Source: Nephromyces sp. MM_2019
Taxonomy: Eukaryota > Apicomplexa > Aconoidasida > Nephromycida
Direction: 5' to 3'
Assembly (NCBI GenBank): GCA_015657535.1
Contig: JADHZB010001227.1
Span: 21,172 to 85,171, forward strand
Length of the DNA stretch: 64,000 bases
The translations under genes and the position numbers were made by a program. Shown here piece after piece: positions 1 to 11,148 of this stretch. The notes under the pieces were generated by a model that saw only the letters and a program-made list of their open reading frames with translations, did not search any database and was not told the origin of the DNA. Numbering within the stretch: the first letter of the stretch is position 1; the number at the start of each line of letters is the position of its first letter.

Positions 1-2
1 AT

Positions 3-3000
3 GTTGTTCTTAGACTTGAACATCAGAGGCCATCTGAGAATGATTCTTTTTATCAAGACTATTTCAAATTCTATTTCACATGCTATTTAGAAACATTTAA
101 GCCATTATTAATTAATTCTTCAATGGAATATAATGGAAATGGTATTAATAATCCATATGGGCCGAGCTCCAACATTCTTTTTTCGTTTGGAATTAATGAA
201 TACTTTTCAAAATACATGGTTAGTTCTTGGATACAACTTATAACTCATAGAACCAATTTAAAGAGGAATCTAAATGCTAAGAACATTTTCCGGGAACAAA
301 ACTTAACTACAAGCAGTGAAAACCAAAATAGTGTCACCTATCCTTCACTCCTCAATTACAAAATGGCAAACGATTCCGTCAACTACCCGCATTATCCTTC
401 CTTCGATCCAAGGCAAGCTTGTTTTGATCCTCTACCTAATGGTCACAGACACTCAGATCAATCTGGTTTGGATCCTGAAACTTTAGATATTTTTTCCTCT
501 TTACTTAACGATGAGGGAGCTATTATTTTTCATGATGGTTCAGGAAAGGAAAACTTGGGAGACAACCCGGACATTAACTCTTTATACTCAAAAGGATGCT
601 ACAGTACTAAATCTGAATTTTCACCTTCTACCAAGTTTGGAGCAAATCCTAAAGAACATAAAGGAGTTTTATCACATTCCAAAGACAATGATAACTTTTT
701 TAGAAAATCAAAAAACACAAATTCTAGCCTAGATCCAATAAACTCTACGATTTTCTCCTACCCTCAAAAAATTGACATTCTCAGGCTGGATCCTCTCTTA
801 TCAATGCTATATGATATAACTTACTCAAAAAGTGCAATAATGGAAGAGTCTGTAAATGTACCTGTTGATTTTCAGCATCTACCTTTAATCGCAGATATTT
901 TAAGCATTTTTGGCCAACAAACAATATGGAAAGAAAATCTTGAACTTTATTTCCAGCAAAAATTAAGCACAGTCCTGAAGGGTTTAAATTCCATGCACTT
1001 TTCAAAACAACAGGTTCTCCCTCTATTTAACAATATTTCACTTTTTGTGATACCTTTTATGAGAATGTGCTGGGGCTTGGGGAAGTTATTTTATCTACAC
1101 AACTGTAACATATCCAGCCAACTACCTAATTGTCTATATGCAAATAGTCCATCAATCCACAAACCTAGATGTTATGGCATCCTCAAATTTTGCAATTATT
1201 TTGGTCTTTTAAATGAATCAGTTTTAGATGGAGAATTTGACATAATGATTGGTTCATTGACTTGTTCCACTCTTAAGAGTTTTGTGTCATTAAGACTTAA
1301 ACAAATGAACCAAGTGTTATATAGTTATCCCAAATCTATCCCTGCTATCAGAGATTTATTATTTTGTGAGCATATCATTCGAATAAGTGAACAAAATGGA
1401 ATTGTGACATACTATGACAATTCCGGTAGCCTTGACCTTTCTGTGTATCTACAACCCTATGAATATTTGTTCAGGGAAGACATGGAGCTGGATAATGACA
1501 CGGCTATTCACTTATCTCTTAACATCCTACAATTTTTTTCGAGCTTCGGTGGAGACGTTATAGTAATAGACAAGCTTCTGGAGCCTTTTAAAAAGCTAGT
1601 TTCTAAGCGTAATGACTTTGAAATCACTCTTTTTGAAAATTTTGAAAATTTAAGATTAGTAGAAAAATCTCTGATAAACAAGGAGGTAATGATACAATAT
1701 CTGGAACCAAATCAACAGCAAGCTTCCAAAACTTATCACGAAATACTTGAAGAAGATGATTTCATGCAACCATTACTTCATGAAACCTCCAAAGAGTTCA
1801 GGAAAGGATCGAAAATTGAACCTGGATCATTGTTAAACTATTATTCAAGTATCATTGGTGATACACAGAAATTTTCAAGCTCTTATGAAGCTTACCTAGC
1901 GAAGAAATATCTCAACTTTCGATGGTCTAATAACTCAATTCTTTACAAGCTATACAGCTACTCTAATCCGGCATATCTAAAGTCTATATCTAATATTTTA
2001 AAAAGCCTAGATAAAGATAAAAAGCACATAAAATATATTCATAAATTATTGAACCAAGAGTCAATACAACGCCTCCTTATTATGATAGATGACATTGAGA
2101 AAAGTATATCAATCAAATTTTCACCAAAAATCACTAATTTAGAAAACGAAACCCTTTCATGCTCTACATTATGTATTTGTAGTAGTGGCTATTGGCCTGA
2201 AGAGCTGATACCTTTAGAATACAACATTGAAAAAACAAGTGAAATGCTACCACAGGCCGAAATATCTTGCATTTTAAAAGATATGCAAACCATGTACAAT
2301 AACCAAGAAGTTGATAGAACCATTGAATTTCGATATGAATTAAGCTTTGTTGACCTTGAAATTGATCATGTTGTATTTTCTTTACCATTTTCGGAGGCAA
2401 TGGTACTGATAGAAATTAATAATCGAGGTTCTATAAGGTTGGAATTGCTTAAGAGTTCCCTAAAACTTTTAGACTTAACCTTAAACACTTCTTTACAATC
2501 ATTGATAGATAAAGGACTTGTTATAGAATCTGACTTTGGCTTTTGCATTTCCAAAAACTTTAAAAACTCAAAATTTCTACATTCATGCCCTGAAACAAAC
2601 CATAGTGAAAAAAGGTTCTCAAATTCCAATGTTGAAAAACAGGAGTTTTACGATTGCAAAGACCCTGAATTCTTTTCTAACAACATCGACACTCTAAACT
2701 TGAACCCTAGCACTGAAAATTTGAAGGCACACCTTGAGTATAATTCTAGTGAACTTATCAAATATGAAGATTCTGGTAACGAAGAAGACACCCAAGAATT
2801 TCATGACAAATTGAGTGCCATGGTTTTTGGAAATGATTGTTGGGATAATACAGCCGATGAGCTTGAATCTGTGAACTTATCTCTTATAGATTCTTCGGAC
2901 ATAGGATCAGTCTCAGATGATCTTAACATATCTAATCAATTTGATGCTAACATTGGACTTTCTGAAAACCTTTATACATATAAAAATATTGTTTTAGAGA

Positions 3001-3215
3001 TTATTAAGGATCGTGAGAAAAGCATGTCAAGTGATTCAACAAAAACTCAACTGAAATCAACCCCAACGGCATTGATTCTGAAAATTATAAACACAAATTA
3101 TGGGAACCATAGAGAAGAAACCTTAAAACATGAAGAACTATGGAAGATTCTATGCTGGATGGAATCGAAATCTCTTATTAAAAGAAGATGTGGAAATTGG
3201 GAAATTGTTATTTAA
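3..3215 (+). CDS. APC2: Anaphase-promoting complex subunit 2 (APC2), 5'-partial
   Basis: Cullin-like scaffold subunit of the APC/C ubiquitin ligase, which pairs with the RING subunit APC11. The reading frame is open from base 3 of the window, 40 codons upstream of the first in-window ATG (123), so the true start lies outside; 1,070 residues are visible. The cullin-homology part is recognisable near visible residue 728 by GYWPEEL, which matches the conserved FWP segment of APC2, followed by a stretch fitting the usual beta-rich region (ELSFVDLEIDHVVFSLPF). The last 75 residues (LILKIINTNYGN to the end) fit the C-terminal winged-helix domain. The middle holds polar, Asn/Ser-rich linkers typical of AT-rich parasites. 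No intron is seen in this part. Identification is by motif pattern; a canonical cullin is less likely because the neddylation motif is not apparent. Confidence 0.8.
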   Translation, partial: VVLRLEHQRPSENDSFYQDYFKFYFTCYLETFKPLLINSSMEYNGNGINNPYGPSSNILFSFGINEYFSKYMVSSWIQLITHRTNLKRNLNAKNIFREQNLTTSSENQNSVTYPSLLNYKMANDSVNYPHYPSFDPRQACFDPLPNGHRHSDQSGLDPETLDIFSSLLNDEGAIIFHDGSGKENLGDNPDINSLYSKGCYSTKSEFSPSTKFGANPKEHKGVLSHSKDNDNFFRKSKNTNSSLDPINSTIFSYPQKIDILRLDPLLSMLYDITYSKSAIMEESVNVPVDFQHLPLIADILSIFGQQTIWKENLELYFQQKLSTVLKGLNSMHFSKQQVLPLFNNISLFVIPFMRMCWGLGKLFYLHNCNISSQLPNCLYANSPSIHKPRCYGILKFCNYFGLLNESVLDGEFDIMIGSLTCSTLKSFVSLRLKQMNQVLYSYPKSIPAIRDLLFCEHIIRISEQNGIVTYYDNSGSLDLSVYLQPYEYLFREDMELDNDTAIHLSLNILQFFSSFGGDVIVIDKLLEPFKKLVSKRNDFEITLFENFENLRLVEKSLINKEVMIQYLEPNQQQASKTYHEILEEDDFMQPLLHETSKEFRKGSKIEPGSLLNYYSSIIGDTQKFSSSYEAYLAKKYLNFRWSNNSILYKLYSYSNPAYLKSISNILKSLDKDKKHIKYIHKLLNQESIQRLLIMIDDIEKSISIKFSPKITNLENETLSCSTLCICSSGYWPEELIPLEYNIEKTSEMLPQAEISCILKDMQTMYNNQEVDRTIEFRYELSFVDLEIDHVVFSLPFSEAMVLIEINNRGSIRLELLKSSLKLLDLTLNTSLQSLIDKGLVIESDFGFCISKNFKNSKFLHSCPETNHSEKRFSNSNVEKQEFYDCKDPEFFSNNIDTLNLNPSTENLKAHLEYNSSELIKYEDSGNEEDTQEFHDKLSAMVFGNDCWDNTADELESVNLSLIDSSDIGSVSDDLNISNQFDANIGLSENLYTYKNIVLEIIKDREKSMSSDSTKTQLKSTPTALILKIINTNYGNHREETLKHEELWKILCWMESKSLIKRRCGNWEIVI

Positions 3216-5363
3216 ATAGGTTACTTAATCGATAATTTCCTTCTTATTGTGCCATCTTATAACAGCTATAAAATAATTAGACTTTAACTCCGCTTTTAAA
3301 TAGTAATGAGCTCCCGAATTATGAGGTCTTAAACCCAAAACAAGTCACAGAGCAGAAAGACAATTTTGAATAGATTAAAATTAGACTGTCCTATACATTT
3401 TTATGCTGATGAAAAGATAATTTCGGGAATATGATTTTTTTTTACTTCAAAATACAATTTTTGTTGATATAAAGCCCAAAATATATATTATAAAATCTAT
3501 CCCAAAGATAATGACCTAAGTAATCCCATTTATAACTCCTAGGTTATACTCCAGATAGTTTATAGTGCTTAGGTGTGAATTTTAAACTTGTTTAGCTACA
3601 AAAATTTATGCTACCTACAACACCCCGAGCTAACGTAACTAAAAATTTTTGGTCCAAATTGCTTTATCTACTATAAATTTCATTCTAAAGTAATTATTTA
3701 GGCTTGGAAAATTGAAACTTTGACAGAACAATTTTATTTGATGAAGATCCTAAATTCTGTTAATGGTAAGCATCTTGTTAGTTTTCTGAAAAATTTTGAT
3801 ACTAAAAAGGAGATGTTATATGTCCTATGAACACTAAGGACTCTCACACACTTTTCCAAATGTCAATATGACTAAGCACGTACTCAGACCAATATCTTCT
3901 AAAATATAAATCATAGGAAATTCTTAAAAGATTACAAATAGTATCTAGATAGCCATATACACTAAAATCTAAAGAGATAAAAAGTTTTAACTAATTAAGA
4001 ATTTGTGGAATTAGCAAGGTACCTATGCATAATTTATTACACTAGTGTTAAAGATATTTAGTATAAGTAATCTATTTTACACCTGAGATTGATTAGATTA
4101 AGAAAGATGTTTACCAAATTATTGACTTCTTTATTTTATTATGAACCACTAGCTAGCTACAGATATATTTTATTAATAAGCTTTATGAACTTACTCATTT
4201 TTCATCAATAGTCATTACTTATTAAATTTTAACTAAACATTTTTAATTTCAGTTTTGTTTTATAGAATTTTTATGAAATTAAAGATTGTATTAACAGGGC
4301 CAAATTTGTATTTTTATCAAACTTGGATAAAAAATTCATCAAATTAATAAAATAAGTGTAGCATTAAGAAAATGAAAATATACTTTGCTAAAAAAATTCA
4401 AATTCCAAAAAGAAATGAAACAAGATAATATTCCAATATAATTTAACGCTTTCAAATTCTAGACGAACAAAGTGTTATGCAATCCTATACTAAACAGAGT
4501 GAAGATACGAGAATATTCTATAGATAGAATTCTAAAAGATCTTTGCCCTTTTTGATGTGTGTGTGTGTGTCTTTGTTGAGATACTCCTTGGGTTTTCTAT
4601 ATAGCGGTGAATTTATAATCCAAACGTCAATATGTAGTTAATGCACACAGCTTATTACTATCCAATTTTCTAGATATGTTTTTAATTTCATTGGAAATGC
4701 AAGTGGCCTAACTTATAATTAAACTTTTACGCATTTAGCAATAAGCTTATGCACTCCCTTCTATCAAACATTGACCGATTTCATTAGCTTATGATATACT
4801 GTTTGGTATATTAAGCTTTTGAACTCCTTAATTTTTCATTTAGCTCAGTAAATATTTTTGAATCAGGAATATTTTTTTCTTTTAATTAACTATTTATGTA
4901 TTTATAATTATACCTTCATTCTGTACTATTATTAGACAAATAAGTTATTTATTAATTGTATACATAATTATTTCTTACTTTTTCTTGAACACAAAGCACT
5001 ACTACTTTAAGTTTATCACTTTTGAGTATATTTAATACTCTTGAGAATAGACTTGAGCACCCAAACCAATTTCTTTTAAGTTTTCTGGAAAACTTAGGGA
5101 GTTAGCTTGCCAGGTACTTATGAATAAATAACACATTAGAAGCTCAATGAGATACAATATAAAAAAGGTAACATTTGCAGACATTAACACTAACAAATCC
5201 TCCTAAGGGTGTAACTTGGTGTGACTCAATTATATGGGAGCTTTTCTTTATTGCTTGCATTTTTTTAAAGCTAGATTTATAACAGTAAATTTTTTAAATC
5301 TCAGGAATATTCAAAAGCCAAGACATGAAACACCTACATCTCTCCTGATCTAACTTAGCAAAA
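3216..5363. other. Intergenic region, APC2 to bZIP gene
   Basis: About 2.1 kb of AT-rich DNA with no convincing exon on either strand. It holds a short TG run near 4558-4570 and is probably the 3' flank of APC2 plus the promoter of the bZIP gene. Confidence 0.6.
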
Positions 5364-6711
5364 ATGGAAATAAATAATCAAAGTGCACCCAATCCAGAAG
5401 CGTTTTATTCCGCTGCAATGTCCATATTTAATGCTTGCTTAGAAGATGGCTCTTTCGTTGCATTTGATTGTTGGAGCTGGGATAGTAACACCGGGCACAT
5501 AAAATATGTCTCTACGTAATCAATCATTTTATTAATGCTTAAATGTATATTCAATAAAATTAGGCTTTTGTTTTCATAATGACTATATTAAATAAATATA
5601 TCCTACTTAAAGAGCTTGTAAAAAATTCTACCAAAATTTTAATAATAGGTTTCATTATGAATTAGACTCTTCATTATACGTATGGATGCTTGAAAGTGCG
5701 GCAAGGTATTTTAAAATCGGAGAAGTAAGTTACCTAGACATTTTGACATAAAAATAGGGTATAACAATAAAGTTAATATTTATGGAAAAGTTGACTTTAA
5801 AATTACGATAAACTCCAATCCATAAATTAATACATATATTATCCTAAACTTAAATTACTACTTAGGACCTCCCAGGAAGAGTTTTTCAGAACGGTACATA
5901 TGAAGAATGTACAGACATATCTGCCCTTGCACCTGTTAGTAAAAAATAATAGATAGAACCATTTAGTTTCTTTTATACTACGCCTCTACACAATACTTAA
6001 AAAATGTTTCAACTTTGATCATTAGGAAAAAGATGTTTTTAGTCGTAAACAAAAGGCAATTCAGAACAATCTTTGCACCTACCTAGGGGTACCGATTTTT
6101 AAAAATATGGGAAATTGTGCTACAGTCAGTTATGTACTGGCATTTTATGGCAAAGAAAAACCCAAAGACTACTTTGAATGGTCAAACAAGGTAACCAAAG
6201 TCCTCGATCGAATGTACTCTAATATTCACATGTGTGAGTGGATGGATTTTAGACTTTGTAAGTCTTCATTTAAATGTTTGAAAAATTGAATCCGCAAAAA
6301 ATTCTGTAAATTATTAGCCCTTGAACAAGATGGTAAAGCCAAAAGGACGAGAAAAAGGCGTCCTCAAATCAAACAAAAGTGTACAAGGAATGATGAAAAT
6401 TGCCCATGCAGACTATGTATTGTGTAAGCTGATACTTGAAATTTCGCAGCTATCTAAATTGGAGTGATTTTTATACCTGTTTGCTAAATATTAGAAAACG
6501 AAACAATAGAGAGTATGCTCGTCGATCTCAGCGTCGTCGGGCTCAAGCTGTGGCTGAACTTCCTGTTCTACATGAAAAGATCCAGAAACAAAACCAAGAA
6601 ATAAGAGAACTTAGTAGAAACAATGAGGAACTTAGAAAAATGCTAATGCAAGCAGTTCAAACAATTAGGAATCTCAATTCGAGAGATTGTGAAATCTTTC
6701 CTAGTTGCTGA
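5364..6711 (+). CDS. GAF-like/bZIP transcription factor, six exons
   Basis: Exons 5364-5515, 5649-5724, 5866-5934, 6026-6257, 6318-6423 and 6495-6711; phases agree and the product is 283 aa. Residues about 50-176 resemble a GAF-type sensory fold: DLPGRVFQNG (77-86) matches the GLPGRV motif of plant and algal GAF-like regulators, followed by LCTYLGVPIF and a VSYVLAFYGKEK strand. Next come a basic stretch (KAKRTRKRRP), a cysteine cluster CTRNDENCPCRLC, and directly a bZIP basic region NREYARRSQRRR (216-227). A zipper follows with a/d residues I241, I248, N255, L262 and L251, L258; N255 fits the asparagine common at zipper 'a' positions. The normally invariant Arg of N-x7-R is Gln224 here. Likely a nuclear regulator responding to a small ligand or redox state (inference). 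Single-exon reading hides this gene. bZIP assignment firm, GAF assignment moderate. Confidence 0.78.
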
Positions 6712-7904
6712 ATTAACATCAAATTGTAATTAAATTACTATCATGAGCACATATTTTAAAGTTATTATGTCCCAACTACCCAGTTTGAATTTATTTTTAC
6801 AAAATTTAAGCTATATCTAGGATTAGGTGCATCATTAATTGAATTCTTTCATATTTATTACTATTTCTTTTGCTTCCAAAATGGCAATTTAAACACGCAC
6901 TGAGAATAACTTGAGCTCTAAGGTCGGTTGAATCATTAAATCACTCGGCCTATTGTCCAAGCCTATGAGAAGCACTAGACGGCTTAGGTATACAACTATT
7001 CTTTAATTTAGGTTAACTGACAACATTATTTGTATTCTATCATACCATATAACTATTTATTTCTACAGTCGAAAATTTTTAAAATAATTTTTACTATGAT
7101 TATGTCTTAAATTTTTTCTATTTATGTGAATTGGAAAATTCCAAGCAGCCACATTACCGAATTTGTATAAATTGAGCTTAATATTTGAAAATAGGTTCTC
7201 ACATTTAAATATAAATCTCCTTACCACCGAGATATTTATTTTGATACACTCATAACACAAGTATGACCTTTTCAAGCTTGTTCAATGCTAACTATCACTT
7301 TCTGTTTACTAAATGAGTCACTAAATGAACTCGAAGCAGAAAATATTATCATTTTATGTAACACTACCATTTTACTGGTGTAAATCCCCCTTTATTTCTG
7401 AAGTTTTTTTACCCGGACACACATCACTTAATCCACTCTAATTTTTACATTTTATAAATTTTGTATTTCTTTTATGTAAGAACTCTAAAACAACTAAAAA
7501 TTGACAACTAAATAAAATATGACATTTATGTTAAATGATTAAATTTATTGGATTTAGTATGAAATAGATAATAGTTTAGCTCAATTTCCTATGACCTTGA
7601 TATTTTTCTTGCATAGCTAAACAAAGTCAATCAGAATTATATCAAGGATCCTGGAGGTTATAAAAGGTTTTAAACTACATATTTGAAAGCACAAGGAAAA
7701 CAAAGTTTGAGCCAAGCAATTTGTAAATAAAAGCACTGATTTTCTAATTGAAAGTTCAGGGCAAGTATACAAGCTTTAAACAAAAGTGTGGCTACGAAAT
7801 TTAAATTTCTCACCATTTTACTTTTAATAAGAATTGGAAATGTGAATTATAGGCTCAAGTTCATTTGGGTCCTTGAAACAAACACAAATATGTTATATAT
7901 TTGA
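6712..7904. other. Intergenic region between convergent genes
   Basis: AT-rich, no supported exon. Bases 6920-6990 are richer in GC and contain two short potential hairpins (GGTCG..CGGCC and AAGCC..GGCTT); their role is unknown. Confidence 0.5.
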
Positions 7905-8799
7905 CTAAATATTTCTCATCACCTTGTCTAAATGGATGTTTATTCCACCATCTTCAGGATTTTCAACAACTTTATCTAGTATCTTATCAGAGATTTAATA
8001 ATAAAAAAAGAAAGCAAAGTAGGATATACCAATTCCTGCTCTTCTTCAATAGTGGGTTCACCAGCAACTTCATTCCTCATAGATCCTTGATGCAAACATA
8101 AAATCTTTTCTGTTATTGCCTTCCACTAAATTTACATTTTATATTTTATCTATAAAAAATCTGTCCTAATATTCACCCAAGCATCTCGACAAAGCATATT
8201 ATCACAACTTTCAATAATCTTTTTCAGTTATTAAAAGTACTTGCATTTTAGATTTACCAAAACAACTCTGGATCATTGTTTCCTTCGATAAACAGTAAGA
8301 TCTAAAATCCTTTACTATTCTTGCTATTTAATTTTACCATGTCTTAAAGATATACACTTTTTTGAATCTGGTACTATTTCTATAGGAGTCTTTATGGAGT
8401 TTAATAGTATCTTCTCAGCAACTTGATCATTCTTTGTAAACTCTAGTCTGTCTGAAAATTGTATTTATATTAGCTTGAGATTCTATATCTAGGTTAACCA
8501 TGTTTTATTTTTGCATCAAAATGGCACTTATCATTGAAATCCTGTGGAATCAAAACAACCTTATATCTTTTTAAAAAATATTCCTGAGAATTACTACTTT
8601 AGGATTTTTGATTTTTATCAGGCTCCCTGAATATTGCTATCAAAGGCTTCAAGGTGTTAACAGTTACGAATAAAGGTAAAATTACTTTGCTGCATGCATC
8701 TAATCGAGTTGAAAGAGAGTCTTTTAGATTCAATTTTCTAAAACCATTGGAATAGTTATAACAGTATAATAAAATTGTAATTAGTTTAGAGAATGACAT
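7905..8799 (-). CDS. Putative secreted cysteine-containing protein, seven small exons
   Basis: Exons on the minus strand: 8799-8686, 8541-8499, 8451-8375, 8301-8258, 8207-8177, 8125-8030 and 7982-7905; all phases agree, giving 160 aa. The start ATG at 8799 follows an in-frame stop. The N-terminus MSFSKLITILLYCYNYSNG looks like a short signal peptide. The rest is polar, with cysteines in ACSK, DKCHF, a CC pair, LCR and LCL, and ends in an acidic, Glu-rich stretch (EPTIEEEQEL) and HLDKVMRNI. I recognise no family. Introns are 47-51 nt at the 3' end, near the lower limit seen here. The first donor (after residue 38) is the least certain; GT sites a few codons downstream would lengthen exon 1. 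Possible exported or secreted parasite protein. Confidence 0.5.
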
Positions 8800-9037
8800 C
8801 GTGATGGAAAAATTTTAAACTATAAATTTCAATTAAATATTTTACAATGTAAAAGCTTAAGTTTCTTAATGTATTTACAGTGGAATTGTTTTCATTTTCT
8901 AAAAAGAAATATCTTATTTTCAAGGCATTTGTAATGAATTCAAAAGTAATACAGTTTGCATTCCTGCAATTTATATGGGAGTTGTTTTCCAAACCATTTT
9001 ATTTTTATTTTAATCTATAGTTCATAATGGGAGAGTT

Positions 9038-10076
9038 TTAGTTCCAATAATGGATTAATAGGAGAATAAAGATTGCTGAAGAAAGTATAATAATAATGCC
9101 AATAGAAACGTTTCTGTAATTAAAAGTGTGTAATTTCATTATTTAATATATAAATGTATGCTAAAATGTTTTACCTCGCAGAAAAAATATTTCTCAAAAA
9201 GCCTGAGAATGTAGTTGGGTTCTCAGGAGGTTCTTGGGGGTCTGTATTCCTAAGTAAATGTCTGGGGAGAAGTAGAGAAGAGGTAGAATAGTTTTTATGT
9301 AGGTTGCAATTCTTTATATCTACCTAGCATTTAAAGAAGCTCTAAAAATAATGTCAAATGGCCTAACAGTAACTGAAGGGATAAGTTGTTCAGTATAACC
9401 TGTACGCATTGGTTCCCTGAGAAAATATTGTTTTAGGTAAAAAAAAAATTTGGGTGAGTTTCCTTTTTAGGGAATTTCTGAGATATTTCATTATTCAAAT
9501 GCCTTAACCTTTCAATTTCTTCGGTATAATGTTGTTCTTGCAATGGTACGTAATAGTTGGTATCATGTTGCGTCATTAATTGGTTGTGATGTTGTTCTTC
9601 GTTATTCCTTGTCATTTCTTGCATCCGCTCATCATACTGCTCTTTCTCTAAATCAAACGGATATAGTTCTTCATATGGCCTGTCTACTCCTTGGGACGCC
9701 CACACTATTCGTTCTTCGTGAGACCTTGGCATTGCTTGCACCATCCAGCGTTTTTCTTTTTCTTCTTCAATTTTCTGGTTATAAATATAAGTTTAGATTA
9801 TTTAAAGAGTTAATACAAAAGATGGATTTCGAGTGAAATTAGAAGTAAAGATTCTCAAAGAGTTAGATAAAAGTCATTTTGATTTTGTATATAAATAACC
9901 TGTGGTTCTTCTAAGTCTTCTAAATATTGTTTGTTCTGCTCATCGAGTCTTTTTTGGTAACGTTCTCGGTGTTTTTTCCTGTATTCCTGTAATGTGAGTG
10001 CCATAATCTCAGCGCCTGATTTTTTGGTATCATGATCCTCGTTGCTTGGCAGGTTTTGCCAATTTTGATCAGACAT
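9038..10076 (-). CDS. Tail-anchored coiled-coil membrane protein, four exons
   Basis: Exons 10076-9900, 9774-9509, 9261-9175 and 9113-9038 give 201 aa with consistent phases. ATG 10076 (MSDQNWQNLP) is chosen; the frame continues upstream only to non-ATG codons. Residues 28-150 are highly charged and likely helical (EYRKKHRERYQKRLDEQNK, then Gln/His/Glu-rich). The C-terminus is a single hydrophobic segment, SIGIIIILSSAIFILLLIHY, ending WN, with no signal peptide, so a tail-anchored topology with the N-terminus in the cytosol is expected. If the intron at 9508-9262 is kept, exon 2 reads on to a stop at 9433 and makes a soluble 172-aa form (RLRHLNNEISQKF.. end). The shape recalls SNARE-like proteins, but I see no clear SNARE core, so the function is left open. 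Confidence 0.6.
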
Positions 10077-11148
10077 CTTTTTTAAGGTGCGAGTTGATAA
10101 TAGTAAAAATACTATATACAAACTTTGTACCTGCTATGATTATTATAAATCGTCTGAAACTTGATGACCTTGTAGTTTGATTATAATAGATTGTATTCAA
10201 TTAAGTTTAGTCACAAGCATTAAATTACTACTTGCCAAAAAGTTGATTTATGTAATCCTCCTATAAGTGAAAGGTTGGTTTCGGTAAGTATAAGGAATAT
10301 TGAAATTTAAACGGCAATAAAATTTAGGCCCTCGTTTTCTCAGTTGTAATCTTAAGGTTACAGAAATAAGTACAAAATAAATCTTATCCCATGTGTTAAT
10401 TAGCAATAGTCAGTTTATTAAATCAATTCCTTTAAGAGACTATAAATACCGACAGGGCAGTCTACAACTTTATGATAGATTAGCTATACGTGAGGGATAG
10501 TATGCAGGTATTTCAAAAGCTCAAAATTTCGAGGTTTTATGAATGAATAGATAATTACCTAAAATATATCTGAAGAGCTTTTTCCAAATGAATAAAAGCT
10601 TATAGACATATGAGAAAGAGTGTTTTGTTTTTTTTTACAAATTTGTATCTAACCTGCTATAGGTAAAATATGAAATATATGTACTTTCAAGCATATACGT
10701 TTCCACCTCCTTTTGAATATAAAAGTGAACTAACTATATTCTAGCTGTAAGATAAAGAAAGGCTAATTGCTGGGATTAATATGGAAATTTTGACTACCCT
10801 TAGTTTAACTTGTTTCTCAACATATTGAAGCCTTACTTACTATTTTTAGCTTTACTGATCCACATTTTTTGATAAGAGCTTTTAAAACAAGTGCTCTCAT
10901 TTTTACAACTGCAACAATACTCAATACGATGTTAATATCTCTATCACTAATGTTTTATAACAAATGTGTATAAATAAGACTCTATTGATCAAAATTCCTT
11001 AATTGATTAGACTTTTTAAATCAATGTTAACCCAAATTACTTGAGTGATTGCTTACTAATAATTTACTTTTCAAAATTATGAATCACTTGAAGATGATAT
11101 AAATCAATTCAAATTTTTATGATTTAATAGTTCCACCAAAGTTCAATA
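10077..11148. other. Divergent intergenic region upstream of HUS1
   Basis: About 1.07 kb between the minus-strand tail-anchored gene and plus-strand HUS1. AT-rich, no exon seen; presumably holds both promoters. Confidence 0.5.

Noticed and set aside
1..90. ATG at base 1 as a gene start
   Set aside because: Its frame stops after about 29 codons; the open frame entering from the left edge is frame 3 and is continuous with APC2.
8786..8992. Minus-strand ORF upstream of the seven-exon secreted gene
   Set aside because: It has no ATG start, and no splice joins it in frame to ATG 8799, which is preceded by an in-frame stop.
9433..9508. Stop at 9433 as the only end of the coiled-coil gene
   Set aside because: A phase-matched splice at 9509/9261 adds two exons and a transmembrane helix; retained as the alternative form only.
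10077..10121. N-terminal extension YIVFLLLSTRTLKK of the tail-anchored protein
   Set aside because: It would need a TTG start; ATG 10076 is the natural start.
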